From: Anaerobiospirillum sp. NML120449
Lineage (GTDB): Bacteria; Pseudomonadota; Gammaproteobacteria; Enterobacterales; Succinivibrionaceae
NCBI RefSeq assembly: GCF_023051105.1
Contig: NZ_JALKIL010000036.1
Coordinates: 1 to 51,076, forward strand
DNA length: 51,076 nucleotides
Direction of reading: 5' to 3'
Below are positions 1-8,162 of the stretch, one piece after another. Made by a program: the position numbers and the translations under genes. Position 1 is the first letter of the stretch. Each line of letters opens with the position of its first letter. Under the pieces are notes generated by a model. The model had not been told where the DNA came from. It searched no databases and saw only the letters and a program-made list of their open reading frames with translations.

Positions 1-185
1 TCAAGAGTTCTGCTACTGCCTCGCATTGCTTTAGCAATAACAGCCCCAACAAGCTCATCTCGTTCATAGTTAAGCTGCTCCAGCTCCTCAAGAGTTGCCT
101 CCAGCCTCTTTCTAAGGCGAATAGCCTTTGCATTTGCCTCATCGATCTTGCGGTCCAGCACCTGGATACTCTTACCCCTTGGCAT
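1..185 (-). CDS. Small coiled-coil protein behind the transposase, cut by window edge
   Basis: The reading frame is open from an ATG at 185 to the window edge and gives 61 residues with no stop. It starts MPRGKSIQVLDRKIDEANAK and continues as a charged, leucine-spaced helix (RLRKRLEATLEELEQL) typical of a short coiled coil. A GGGGGA sequence a few bases upstream of the ATG is a good ribosome binding site. The start lies only 16 nt after the transposase stop, so the two are probably co-transcribed. It vaguely recalls the small DUF4315-type proteins of conjugative elements, but that is a weak impression. It could be an accessory gene of the insertion sequence or the first gene of a larger mobile element to the left. 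Function unknown. Confidence 0.5.
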   Translation of the reverse strand, partial: MPRGKSIQVLDRKIDEANAKAIRLRKRLEATLEELEQLNYERDELVGAVIAKAMRGSSRTL

Positions 186-201
186 ACATCATTCCCCCGT
201 A

Positions 202-2004
202 CTACTCGACTATCTCAATACCAGTAACGCCAGCCAGATCATCAATCTCATCCTGCTGCGGAAGCTGAGGCTCGTTTTTAAGAATGCGATCCAGACTGGT
301 CTCTTTATCCTGCTGAGCAATAAGATACTTATCGCCTATCAATCTGCATTCCTCCCTCATAGCCTCCTCGTCAAGACCAAAACAAGAAAGTATCAGGGCC
401 TGAGATTTAGAAAGCTTGCGCAGGCATGAATAGCGGCCCTTGTGGAGAATACAGTCAATAGTAATCATGTTCAGCAGTGCTATGGCCTTAGGCACACAAA
501 CTGGTTTACGTCCACGTGAGCTGCTAAGCCTTGTTTTGCCAAGAGCGGAGTAGATAGCACATCTGATGATAAGTGCTATAAACATGACAAACTCCTTGCC
601 TACAAGCCTTTTGTCGGAATGAACTCGCACCTGCTCTCCACCAAGAAAGGTTTTACTGGAGCTGAAAATCTTCTCATTGCTGTCTCGTCCCTTGTAGAAG
701 GCATAAGCCTGATCAGCTGTCATTTTCCTGGAGGTTATGATGCAGAAGTGGCCAGCCAGTAAAAAGCCGTCAGCAACGACATCCTCTTTCTCTTTTGCCC
801 CGAGAAACACTCCTTTGCTGGAGTAGTTAAGATCAAAATACTCCTCATACTCTGGAGGGAACTCTTTGACAGTGTTAAGAGCCTTGTCAAAAGCCTGTTT
901 CTGGCTCTTGATTCGATCCTCAATACTGCAAATCTCACTGCTCACTTTAGCTGGGCTCTTAAATACATGAACCCACCTTTCCTTGCCAAAAAGCTCATGC
1001 TTGAAAGTTGCGCCATATAGTGGGTTCTCTGAGCTTTTGATTCTGTATTCAGGATGATAATTGACCTCAGACTTGTTGATGACAAGATCCCTTACAAAGC
1101 GCTTGCTGCCCTTTGCCATGAGTACAAAATCAAAGCCTGCCTCATCAAGCTGAATTATGTTGTTCTCAGAGTAAAAGCCCCTGTCCATGACTACAGTAAT
1201 CTTCTTGTAACCGTAAGAGCGCAGTCTGGCTATCAGGTCCTGGACCTGACTTACATCTGGGATTGAGCCCTGGTAAAGCATAAAGTCGAGAGGGACTTTA
1301 TTCTTGCTGTCCATAGCCAGTGCAATGCCGACAATAGGCGCTCCTATGTTCTTTTTGGCATGTCCAAACTCCAGAATCTCAAGATCCCCTGCCTTTGAAT
1401 TCTTATTTGAATGATCAATAGAGATCACGACCTCGGAATCTGCTTCAGAGGCATGTGACTCGTTCCACATTCTCAGAAACTCATCTACCTGCGAGAGCTC
1501 GATATCCGCAAACATACGGGAAAAGAAGCTGCTGTTGTAAGGCATTTGAGCTGGACCAAAAAGCGGAAACTCACGAGAGTACTCGTCGAACCTGCTCATA
1601 GCACTGTTCTCTTTGTTGATGAAGAAAGCGGATGCATCAAGGATTCTGCAGGCAATCTTCTCTCCAAAGACTCTCTTCAGCATATCGCTGATACCTTCGC
1701 GGGCAGCAATATTCTTCATGACAACATGAGACCCCACCTTAATGCTTGAGGAAAGTCTTGAATCGTATGTCGCTTCGTCAAGACCAAAATGCTCTGCATA
1801 GTAGTCATTAGGCTGCATAAGAGTGCGATCATCGTTATCAATCAGACGACCAATGGACTTTCTTACAGGCTTAGGGGTTCTCTTCTGAGTATTGCAGCGC
1901 TCAAGACCTACCAGAAGAAGGACATAGGTGTTGTCTTTCTCGCGCTTAAATACAATCTTTCCAGGTAGATTAGGCACCGGTACAACCATTCTAGGAATTA
2001 GCAT
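202..2004 (-). CDS. IS4-superfamily (IS1634-like) DDE transposase
   Basis: This 600-residue protein is expected to catalyse cut-and-paste movement of an insertion sequence. A probable DDE triad is visible: D197 in SIDHSN, D274 in VVMDRGFYS and E444. E444 lies in a textbook YREK signature (Y437-x2-R440-x3-E444-x6-K451), the hallmark of IS4-type transposases. The insertion domain between the second D and the E is long (about 170 residues), as in IS1634 relatives. The ATG at 2004 has AGAGG upstream. The frame is intact, so the element may be active. I could not define its terminal inverted repeats or target duplication, because the left part lies beyond the window. It sits about 380 bp upstream of the first flagellin promoter and points away from it. 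Confidence 0.85.
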   Translation of the reverse strand: MLIPRMVVPVPNLPGKIVFKREKDNTYVLLLVGLERCNTQKRTPKPVRKSIGRLIDNDDRTLMQPNDYYAEHFGLDEATYDSRLSSSIKVGSHVVMKNIAAREGISDMLKRVFGEKIACRILDASAFFINKENSAMSRFDEYSREFPLFGPAQMPYNSSFFSRMFADIELSQVDEFLRMWNESHASEADSEVVISIDHSNKNSKAGDLEILEFGHAKKNIGAPIVGIALAMDSKNKVPLDFMLYQGSIPDVSQVQDLIARLRSYGYKKITVVMDRGFYSENNIIQLDEAGFDFVLMAKGSKRFVRDLVINKSEVNYHPEYRIKSSENPLYGATFKHELFGKERWVHVFKSPAKVSSEICSIEDRIKSQKQAFDKALNTVKEFPPEYEEYFDLNYSSKGVFLGAKEKEDVVADGFLLAGHFCIITSRKMTADQAYAFYKGRDSNEKIFSSSKTFLGGEQVRVHSDKRLVGKEFVMFIALIIRCAIYSALGKTRLSSSRGRKPVCVPKAIALLNMITIDCILHKGRYSCLRKLSKSQALILSCFGLDEEAMREECRLIGDKYLIAQQDKETSLDRILKNEPQLPQQDEIDDLAGVTGIEIVE

Positions 2005-2018
2005 TTTGACCTCTTAAT

Positions 2019-2047
2019 TAATGTAGTGTAGTCACTACACTACATTA
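2019..2047. promoter_or_regulatory. 29-nt palindrome over the transposase promoter
   Basis: Two perfect 14-bp arms (TAATGTAGTGTAGT and its complement) flank a single central base at 2033. On the minus strand a perfect TATAAT (2049 to 2044) overlaps its upstream edge, with a weak -35 (TGGTTT) 17 bp further up, so the palindrome would cover the transcription start of the transposase gene. The position fits an operator for a dimeric repressor. A terminal inverted repeat of the element, or a hairpin in the mRNA leader, is the alternative. Confidence 0.55.
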
Positions 2048-2262
2048 TAATACAGAAGATCTTGGAAAACCAGGCCCAATTTGAAAATTTTTTGAAAAAT
2101 TTTTAAGAAAAGGAGATAAAAGACGGGGAAAATTGAGGAGGGAGTGATTTAGTGTACTAAAATTGCAAAACTAACGTATAAATTGCCGTTTGCGGCCATA
2201 CCACGGCGGCCTTAAATATCGGACTCTCAGACTGAAATTCAGTTAACAAACAACATCAAATA

Positions 2263-2278
2263 GATTGAATGTTTAACA
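2263..2278 (+). promoter_or_regulatory. Conserved upstream element of flagellin gene 1
   Basis: GATTGAATGTTTAACA recurs with one mismatch (GATTCAATGTTTAACA, 3809-3824) upstream of the second flagellin gene. The two copies end 105 and 106 bp before their sigma54 promoters while most surrounding sequence differs. The distance suits an enhancer site for a FlrC/FleQ/FlrA-type activator. The protein that binds is unknown. Confidence 0.4.
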
Positions 2279-2382
2279 AATGCATATGCATCTATACAGA
2301 TTCACAGGATCTTCCATAAAAACAGCTTATACATCATATCCACGGCCCCCAATCATGTTTCATACACTATGATTTAAACGTC

Positions 2383-2399
2383 TGGCATAGCTGTTGCTA
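2383..2399 (+). promoter_or_regulatory. Sigma54 (-24/-12) promoter, flagellin gene 1
   Basis: TGGCATAGCTGTTGCTA matches the RpoN consensus TGGCAC-N5-TTGC: the GG and GC are exactly 10 bp apart. The predicted transcription start is about 2409, giving a leader of about 108 nt. The same 17 bases occur in the same place before flagellin gene 2. Sigma54 control of a major flagellin is known in Vibrio (flaA). Confidence 0.75.
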
Positions 2400-2414
2400 A
2401 ATGTTATCTGGTAA

Positions 2415-2516
2415 CAATAGAAAGGTCTGCTCAACTTCCCAAGGCAGACAGGCCTTGGAAAGTGAAACGACCTTGTCTTAAAGGTCGATCTTTCTGCTTT
2501 ATAAAGGAGAAAAGTT
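2415..2516 (+). promoter_or_regulatory. Structured 5' leader of flagellin gene 1
   Basis: This 102-nt block is repeated before flagellin 2 (3962-4063) with one difference. It can form a 7-bp hairpin CCAAGGC/GCCTTGG (2439-2445 with 2452-2458), a competing 6-bp stem GTCTGC/GCAGAC (2425-2430 with 2444-2449), and a 7-bp hairpin CGACCTT/AAGGTCG (2468-2474 with 2481-2487). The strong ribosome binding site AAAGGAG follows near 2505. The mutually exclusive first stems suggest post-transcriptional control of translation or mRNA stability. Confidence 0.6.
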
Positions 2517-3440
2517 ATGGCCCTGTACGTTAATACGAATGTCAGCTCAATTAATGCGCAAAGAAAGCTCAGTAATGCAACCCTGAGCTTAAACACCTCA
2601 TATCAGAGACTGTCCTCTGGTCTGCGTATCAATTCTGCAAAGGATGACGCTGCCGGTCTTCAGATCAGCGATCGTCTGACCTCTCAGATCAATGGTCTTA
2701 ATCAGGGTAACCGTAACACCAATGACGGTATCGCCCTGGCCCAGACAATTGAAGGTGCACTGGACGAGACCACCAACATGCTCCAGCGTATCCGCGTACT
2801 GGCCGTACAGTCCGCCAACGGCACCAACTCCCAGAAAGACCGTGATGCTCTTCAGGAAGAGGTTACCCAGCTGTCAGCTGAAATCTCCCGTATTGCCCGC
2901 CAGACTACCTTTGCTGGTGAAAAGGTTCTTGATGGCCCAGTTGGACTCATACCTCAAAATGGTAAGCTTACATTCCAGGTAGGCGCCAATGCCGGTAATA
3001 CCCTGGAGATGAACTGGTCAGACCCTTTTACCATGTCAGGTCTTGCAAAACAGGCTCAAATTGGTCAGGCTGAAGCTAAAAACAACGGTCTTGTTAAAAT
3101 TAATAATGGTGCTGGTAATAATCAGCATGAGTATCGCTGGTCCGTTTCTTCTGCCAGCACCTCTACCAAGACTCTTGAGAACATCGACAAGATGATTCAG
3201 GCAGTGGACTCCAAGCGAGCAGGCCTTGGCGCTTTACAAAATAGAATGGAGAGCACCATCCGCAATCAGGCTAATATCTCTGAAAATCAGTCTGATGCCC
3301 GCAGCCGCATAAGAGACACAGACTTCGCCTCTGAGACTGCAGCTCTAACACAGAACAACATTATCCAGCAGGCTTCCCAGAGCGTTCTGGCACAGGCTAA
3401 CCAGCGTCCAACTATCGCCCTGAGCCTGTTAGGCGGTTAA
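2517..3440 (+). CDS. Flagellin 1 (sigma54-type copy)
   Basis: This 307-residue flagellin polymerises into the flagellar filament after export through the flagellar type III apparatus. The N-terminal D0/D1 region begins [18 protein letters not shown] and contains the typical [19 protein letters not shown] motif. The C-terminal D1/D0 region has the usual [20 protein letters not shown] motif and ends in ALSLLGG. The central variable region (roughly residues 140-225) is short, so the filament has little surface decoration. Outside that core it is almost identical to flagellin 2, including synonymous positions, which points to recent duplication or gene conversion. The start is set by the AAAGGAG site. 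A terminator follows, so it is probably monocistronic. Confidence 0.95.
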   Translation: MALYVNTNVSSINAQRKLSNATLSLNTSYQRLSSGLRINSAKDDAAGLQISDRLTSQINGLNQGNRNTNDGIALAQTIEGALDETTNMLQRIRVLAVQSANGTNSQKDRDALQEEVTQLSAEISRIARQTTFAGEKVLDGPVGLIPQNGKLTFQVGANAGNTLEMNWSDPFTMSGLAKQAQIGQAEAKNNGLVKINNGAGNNQHEYRWSVSSASTSTKTLENIDKMIQAVDSKRAGLGALQNRMESTIRNQANISENQSDARSRIRDTDFASETAALTQNNIIQQASQSVLAQANQRPTIALSLLGG

Positions 3441-3471
3441 TTATTACAGATTTCTTTCTCTATTATCATCG

Positions 3472-3495
3472 AGGCGGGCTAACACCCGCCTTTTT
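3472..3495 (+). terminator. Terminator after flagellin 1
   Basis: GGCGGG (3473-3478), a CTAACA loop and CCCGCC (3485-3490) are followed by five T. The same hairpin follows flagellin 2. Confidence 0.85.
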
Positions 3496-3808
3496 CATTT
3501 CCGCATGCTTCTAATTACATACCATAACGTTTTACAACGCATTATGTAAGCAGCTTCATAGTGTGAAATATGCCTTGCTTAATGTTCGTTTTATAGAGCA
3601 TTATTTCAGACATCATTAGTGCAAGTTAAGTGTTATGCCAAGTCACCTTTCAGCTAAATCAAACTGACCTCTAAGCTTAAGTTAACGCCAATACATTCAA
3701 ATTAGCAGCACTTGCACAAGGATAAGATTGCCGCTTATGACCGTGGCTCAAGCCGCCAACTGGTATGCGGGGACTGCCTGAGTTCCTGCAAAGATACGAC
3801 CTTAATTT
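3496..3808. other. Spacer between flagellin genes 1 and 2, no gene seen
   Basis: AT-rich sequence with no convincing reading frame. Beyond it lie the conserved upstream element (3809-3824) and the second sigma54 promoter, so this stretch is probably promoter-distal spacer. Confidence 0.5.
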
Positions 3809-3824
3809 GATTCAATGTTTAACA
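3809..3824 (+). promoter_or_regulatory. Conserved upstream element of flagellin gene 2
   Basis: GATTCAATGTTTAACA, 15 of 16 identical to the element at 2263-2278 and 106 bp before the sigma54 promoter. Candidate activator site. Confidence 0.4.
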
Positions 3825-3929
3825 TATACAAACACATCTCTATCTCTTAAGCAGCTCCAGTCATCAAAGTCCATATATATCCCCTGCACAATGTATTTCA
3901 GCTGTCTCGTATCTTATTTATTCATAATA

Positions 3930-3946
3930 TGGCATAGCTGTTGCTA
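3930..3946 (+). promoter_or_regulatory. Sigma54 promoter, flagellin gene 2
   Basis: TGGCATAGCTGTTGCTA, identical to the promoter of flagellin 1, with exact GG-N10-GC spacing. The predicted start is about 3956. Neighbouring bases differ from copy 1, so the promoter core has been kept. Confidence 0.75.
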
Positions 3947-3961
3947 TCAGCTCCTTTAAAT

Positions 3962-4063
3962 CAATAGAAAGGTCTGCTCAACTTCCCAAGGCAGACAGGC
4001 CTTGGAAAGTGAAACGACCTTGTCTTTAAGGTCGATCTTTCTGCTTTATAAAGGAGAAAAGTT
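3962..4063 (+). promoter_or_regulatory. Structured 5' leader of flagellin gene 2
   Basis: Identical at 101 of 102 positions to 2415-2516. The single difference (T at 4027, A at 2480) falls in the loop of the third hairpin (stem 4015-4021 with 4028-4034), so all stems are preserved. Identity begins about 7 nt after the predicted transcription start, so conservation follows the transcribed leader. Confidence 0.6.
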
Positions 4064-4972
4064 ATGGCCCTGTACGTTAATACGAATGTCAGCTCAATCA
4101 ACGCGCAAAGAAAGCTCAGTAATGCAACCCTGAGCTTAAATACCTCATATCAGAGACTGTCCTCTGGTCTGCGTATCAACTCAGCAAAGGATGACGCAGC
4201 TGGTCTTCAGATCAGCGATCGACTGACCTCCCAGATTAATGGTCTGAATCAGGGTAACCGTAACACCAATGATGGTATTGCCCTGGCCCAGACTATTGAA
4301 GGTGCACTGGACGAGACCACCAACATGCTCCAGCGTATCCGCGTACTGGCCGTACAGTCCGCCAACGGTACCAACTCCGAAGCCGACCGTAAGGCTCTGC
4401 AGGAAGAGGTTACCCAGCTCTCCCAGGAAATTACCCGTATTGCCAACCAGACCACATTCGCCGGCCAGACTATTCTACAAGGCAAGGGTAAAGGCCTCAT
4501 TCCTACCGACGGCAAACTGAGCTTCCAGGTAGGCGCTAATGCAGGCAATACCCTGGCTCTTAACTGGACTGATGCTTTTACTCTAAGCGGCATTGCTGAT
4601 CAGGCTGGCATTCCTACAGCAAAACAAACAAAGACCAGAGGCTTTATGAAGAACGGCAATGATCTGCAGTTCACAATTTCTACTGCCTCACGCGCAACCC
4701 ACCTTTTAGAAAACATTGACTCTCTGATTCAAGCCGTAGACTCCAAGCGTGCCGGTCTGGGTGCTTTACAAAATAGAATGGAAAGCACTATTCGCAATCA
4801 GGCAAATATCTCTGAAAATCAGTCTGATGCACGCAGCAGAATTCGTGACACAGACTTCGCCTCTGAGACTGCAGCTCTGACTCAGAACAATATTATTCAG
4901 CAGGCTTCTCAGACTGTACTGGCCCAGGCTAACCAGCGTCCAACTATCGCTCTGAGCCTGTTAGGCGGTTAA
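4064..4972 (+). CDS. Flagellin 2 (sigma54-type copy)
   Basis: A 302-residue flagellin with the same N-terminal 100 or so residues ([18 protein letters not shown]) and the same C-terminal 70 or so residues (ending [12 protein letters not shown]) as flagellin 1. The two differ mainly in the middle, about residues 107-220, where this copy has [20 protein letters not shown] and a distinct short variable segment. It has its own promoter, leader and terminator. Having two independently transcribed near-copies may raise dose or permit a mixed filament. Recombination between them would swap the central segment. Confidence 0.95.
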   Translation: MALYVNTNVSSINAQRKLSNATLSLNTSYQRLSSGLRINSAKDDAAGLQISDRLTSQINGLNQGNRNTNDGIALAQTIEGALDETTNMLQRIRVLAVQSANGTNSEADRKALQEEVTQLSQEITRIANQTTFAGQTILQGKGKGLIPTDGKLSFQVGANAGNTLALNWTDAFTLSGIADQAGIPTAKQTKTRGFMKNGNDLQFTISTASRATHLLENIDSLIQAVDSKRAGLGALQNRMESTIRNQANISENQSDARSRIRDTDFASETAALTQNNIIQQASQTVLAQANQRPTIALSLLGG

Positions 4973-5004
4973 TTCTTACAGATTTCTTTCTCTTTTATCA
5001 TCGA

Positions 5005-5027
5005 GGCGGGCTAACACCCGCCTTTTT
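5005..5027 (+). terminator. Terminator after flagellin 2
   Basis: GGCGGG, a CTAACA loop, CCCGCC, then TTTTT, matching the terminator at 3472-3495. Confidence 0.85.
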
Positions 5028-5750
5028 ATTTCGCGTATAAATCCATTTAAATCGATATAGCCTGTATTATGTTTTATAGTGTATTTTGCGTCGCTTACCA
5101 TGTTGTGGCTCGACAGGATATTCATGTGTTTGCTGTATCGGTATAGGGAGTGCTGCTACAGCTGCGTGAAATGCGGGTGGCATGAAAGAATGAGTCAGGT
5201 TGCGGGTGGCTTCTGGACACTGGTGATGTGCGCTGCGGGAAGTGGTGGATGGGATTTGTTGCAGGGAGGCTGCGGGCATAAAAATGGGGGCACACTGTTT
5301 GTGGCCCCCGCACCGATTGAACTTCCTTAATAAATGGAACTTTTTGCAGTGATGCACTGTTTCAGGCAAAGAAATCAGGACTGTGTTCCTGACTTATAGC
5401 AATCTTGCCGGACGGTTGAACCGGCATGGCCTTCAATGGCCTTTAATATGTGTGTATTACACATCCCATGAATACGGGATAAACAATATTATGCAGATAC
5501 TTTTAATCCTTTCCCGGTAATTTTCATACCGGGACATGACTGCGGGCTTTGGCCTTAATTACAGGCTGTGGCATGGCAGTCCTTTTTCTGGACTCCTCAT
5601 GGCCAGCTGAGCCCGATTAACAGCGAAGGACCCGGCGCAGACGTGCTGAGCATGACATGGCATGTCATGGCGTGTTGTGGCATGTAATGCCCGTATATGC
5701 GCGTTATGGCATATGTACAGGGCATGTATCAGCGCCCTGCTTGAGGATAA
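5028..5750. other. Non-coding gap with several hairpins, downstream of phoU
   Basis: No convincing gene. Three short inverted repeats are visible: GCCGG/CCGGC near 5408-5430, ATCCC/GGGAT at 5463-5480, and TCCCGGTA/TACCGGGA (5512-5519 with 5527-5534). None is followed by a good T tract on either strand. They may be 3' structures of the phoU transcript or small repeat elements. Confidence 0.4.
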
Positions 5751-6428
5751 TCAGGCCTGCATCAGGCTTCCCAGAGCACCGGTATTCTTGTCCGGATGCT
5801 CGCCTGTCTGCTGGAAAATCACCCAGTTTGCTACATTGGTAGCATGATCGCCAATACGCTCCAGGTACTTGGCCATCATGATAAGGTCCACAATGGTCAC
5901 TGGTGAGTGCCCCTGCTCAGTGATCAGCGAAACCATCTGATCACGGGCCTTTACAAGGTAATCATCAACTATGTCATCGCGTTCGATGACCTGATTTGCA
6001 AGTGCCAGATCCTGAGTTACAAAAGCTTTGATAGCGTCATTAACCATGGCACGTGCGGCTAAGGCCATGTCCTCGATAAGCTTGAAGTTGCTTTTTTCAG
6101 TGTAGTCGAGGTTCATGACAATTTCAGCAATGTCACCGGCCTGATCGCCAATACGCTCCAGATCAGTAATGAGCTTTAAGGAGGCACTGACCAGACGCAG
6201 ATCAGAGGCAATAGGCTGCTGATGAAGGATGATGCTCAGACAGAGGTTTTCAATCTCACGCTCTTTCTGATCGATCACGAAATCGGACTGATAAATGCTG
6301 CGGGCCAGCTCCTGATCGCCCTGCTGCAGAGCCTTGATGGCATCGTTCAGAGCGTTGTCGCACAGTTTACCCATGGACTCAATTTCGTCACACAGGTTGC
6401 GCAGCTGGTGGTTGTAAAGTTCACGCAT
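5751..6428 (-). CDS. phoU: Phosphate-transport regulator PhoU
   Basis: A 225-residue, all-helical cytoplasmic protein. It carries two PhoU repeats, each with the usual acidic metal-binding pattern: DLERIGDQAGDIAEI in the first and YLERIGDHATNVANW in the second. PhoU damps the signal from the PstSCAB transporter to the PhoR/PhoB two-component system and protects against excess phosphate uptake. It is the last gene of the pst operon here, as in E. coli (E. coli PhoU is 241 aa). Genes for PhoB and PhoR are not in the window. The 573-bp gap to pstB is unusually long for this operon. Confidence 0.93.
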   Translation of the reverse strand: MRELYNHQLRNLCDEIESMGKLCDNALNDAIKALQQGDQELARSIYQSDFVIDQKEREIENLCLSIILHQQPIASDLRLVSASLKLITDLERIGDQAGDIAEIVMNLDYTEKSNFKLIEDMALAARAMVNDAIKAFVTQDLALANQVIERDDIVDDYLVKARDQMVSLITEQGHSPVTIVDLIMMAKYLERIGDHATNVANWVIFQQTGEHPDKNTGALGSLMQA

Positions 6429-7001
6429 GGAATTATCCCTATACTTGTTCTGCAGGTAAAACAGGCCTGATAAAGTTTGCTGACATATGCTGTAAACGCA
6501 ACGCCGTAAAGCTCATAAATGCGTGGGGGCAATGCTTTGCCTCTGCCTGTCCAGGTTGTTGTTCTGTCAGGCATACCGAGCGTTAAGGCGCACTTGTCGG
6601 TGTGGTGCATGGGGCACGCAGTGCCGTATGCGTCGCACAGTGCGTACGGTGATCGCTTATCGCGCGGTGCATGGTGTGCGCGCGCTGTAAGGAGCACACG
6701 CGGCCGCAGTTCGTTGGTTTTGCAAATGTCAGTAAGCCTGATCCGTCATCATGTCCTCGATGGCCGCCTCTGCCCTCTATCCCATAAAGCAGAGCCTGCA
6801 GCCATTGTTGGACAGTGCATGTATCTACCTTGTTACCGGCAAAATGCCTGATGATTCAGGCACAGTCGTCGGCATTGATGTTCATAGCACTGTTTTCACA
6901 CTGCTATGTGCCAGTCTGGCAGCAAAGCGGCGTAAAAGCCTGGGCTGTAGCAGTCCTGTGGTGCCACCACAGCCGCAGGAATATGATGACGGGCAGGTCT
7001 G
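6429..7001. other. Gap between pstB and phoU, no gene seen
   Basis: GC-rich sequence with many GTGC/GCAC-type short repeats (for example 6590-6690). Open frames exist on both strands but none has a recognisable protein or a clear ribosome binding site. Confidence 0.4.
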
Positions 7002-7787
7002 TTAACCGAAACGGCCAGTGATGTACTCTTCGGTACGCTTGTCCTGAGGCTTGGAGAAGAGCTCATCAGTATTGTTGAACTCAACCAGATCGCCCAGCAG
7101 GAAGAAAGCAGTGTCATCGGAGATACGAACAGCCTGCTGCATGTTGTGGGTAACCATGATGATGGTGTACTTGTCCTTGAGCTCAACAGCCAGGTCCTCA
7201 ATCTTGGAAGTGGAAATAGGATCCAGAGCGGAGGTTGGCTCGTCCATCAGAAGTACCTTTGGCTGTACGGCCAGAGCGCGGGCAATGCACAGACGCTGCT
7301 GCTGACCACCGGAAAGACCAAGAGCAGAGGTCTTGAGACGATCCTTGACCTCATCGAAAATGGCGGCCTGTCTTAAGCTGGTCTCAACAATCTCGTCAAG
7401 CTCACTGCGGTTTTTGACACCGTGAGTACGTGGACCATAGGCAATATTGTCGTAAATGCTCATTGGGAAAGGATTTGGCTTCTGGAATACCATGCCTACT
7501 TCCTTGCGCAGAGCAGATACATCGATGGACTTGTCGAGAATTTCCTGACCCTGATACTCAATGGAACCGGTAGTGGTAACACCTTCAACCAGGTCATTCA
7601 TGCGGTTAAGAGTCTTGATGAAGGTGGACTTGCCGCAGCCGGATGGGCCAATGAATGCGGTAATGGCATTGGACTTAATCTGCATGTTGATGTCCTTGAG
7701 GGCGTGGTGATCGCCATTGCCATACCAGAGGTTGAAGTTGCTGACGTTGAAAACCAGGTTGTCAGATACAGTATTGATCTCGCTCAT
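7002..7787 (-). CDS. pstB: Phosphate ABC transporter ATP-binding protein PstB
   Basis: A 261-residue ATPase that drives phosphate import with the PstC/PstA channel. All ABC motifs are intact: Walker [10 protein letters not shown] (about residue 48), the family-typical [19 protein letters not shown]-loop region, signature LSGGQQQR, Walker [14 protein letters not shown], and the switch histidine in [11 protein letters not shown]. Length is normal for PstB (E. coli 257). It lies between pstA and phoU in the usual order. Confidence 0.96.
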   Translation of the reverse strand: MSEINTVSDNLVFNVSNFNLWYGNGDHHALKDINMQIKSNAITAFIGPSGCGKSTFIKTLNRMNDLVEGVTTTGSIEYQGQEILDKSIDVSALRKEVGMVFQKPNPFPMSIYDNIAYGPRTHGVKNRSELDEIVETSLRQAAIFDEVKDRLKTSALGLSGGQQQRLCIARALAVQPKVLLMDEPTSALDPISTSKIEDLAVELKDKYTIIMVTHNMQQAVRISDDTAFFLLGDLVEFNNTDELFSKPQDKRTEEYITGRFG

Positions 7788-8162
7788 TTTTGTATTCCTG
7801 CCTCATGGGCTTTTATCAGCTGCCGTAAGCTCTTTGCCAGGCCGGCTCATACCATGTTCACATAGCCGGTCTTAACCGGCTGGGTAAGACCAGTAACAGT
7901 ATTACAGTCACTGTCACTGCTGGTCCTTTACTGCCAGTGATTCTCTGTTCTTTAGTGGCAGCGGCATGAAATGCCTGAGCAGCTGTGGCCTGAGGCCATG
8001 TAATTCTTTGCGTTAAGGAAACAGTTCAATCAGTGCCCTCAGGGCGGCACCATACCCTCTCTCTTATGTCTGAGTATTGTTAAGATGTATTCAGTTAAGG
8101 CATCTTGCGAGGCGCCAGGCTGTGCAGGCGCCTGTTGCAGCTGTGGGCTGCATCATGGTGTC
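7788..8162. other. pstA-pstB intergenic region with inverted repeats
   Basis: No gene. Inverted repeats AGCCGGT/ACCGGCT near 7864-7881 and AGGCGCC/GGCGCCT (8110-8116 with 8127-8133) could form hairpins in the pst mRNA. Neither has a T tract, so processing or mRNA-stability roles are more likely than termination. Confidence 0.4.

Noticed and set aside
3765..3959. 64-aa frame between flagellins 1 and 2
   Set aside because: It runs across the conserved upstream element and sigma54 promoter and has no recognisable product.
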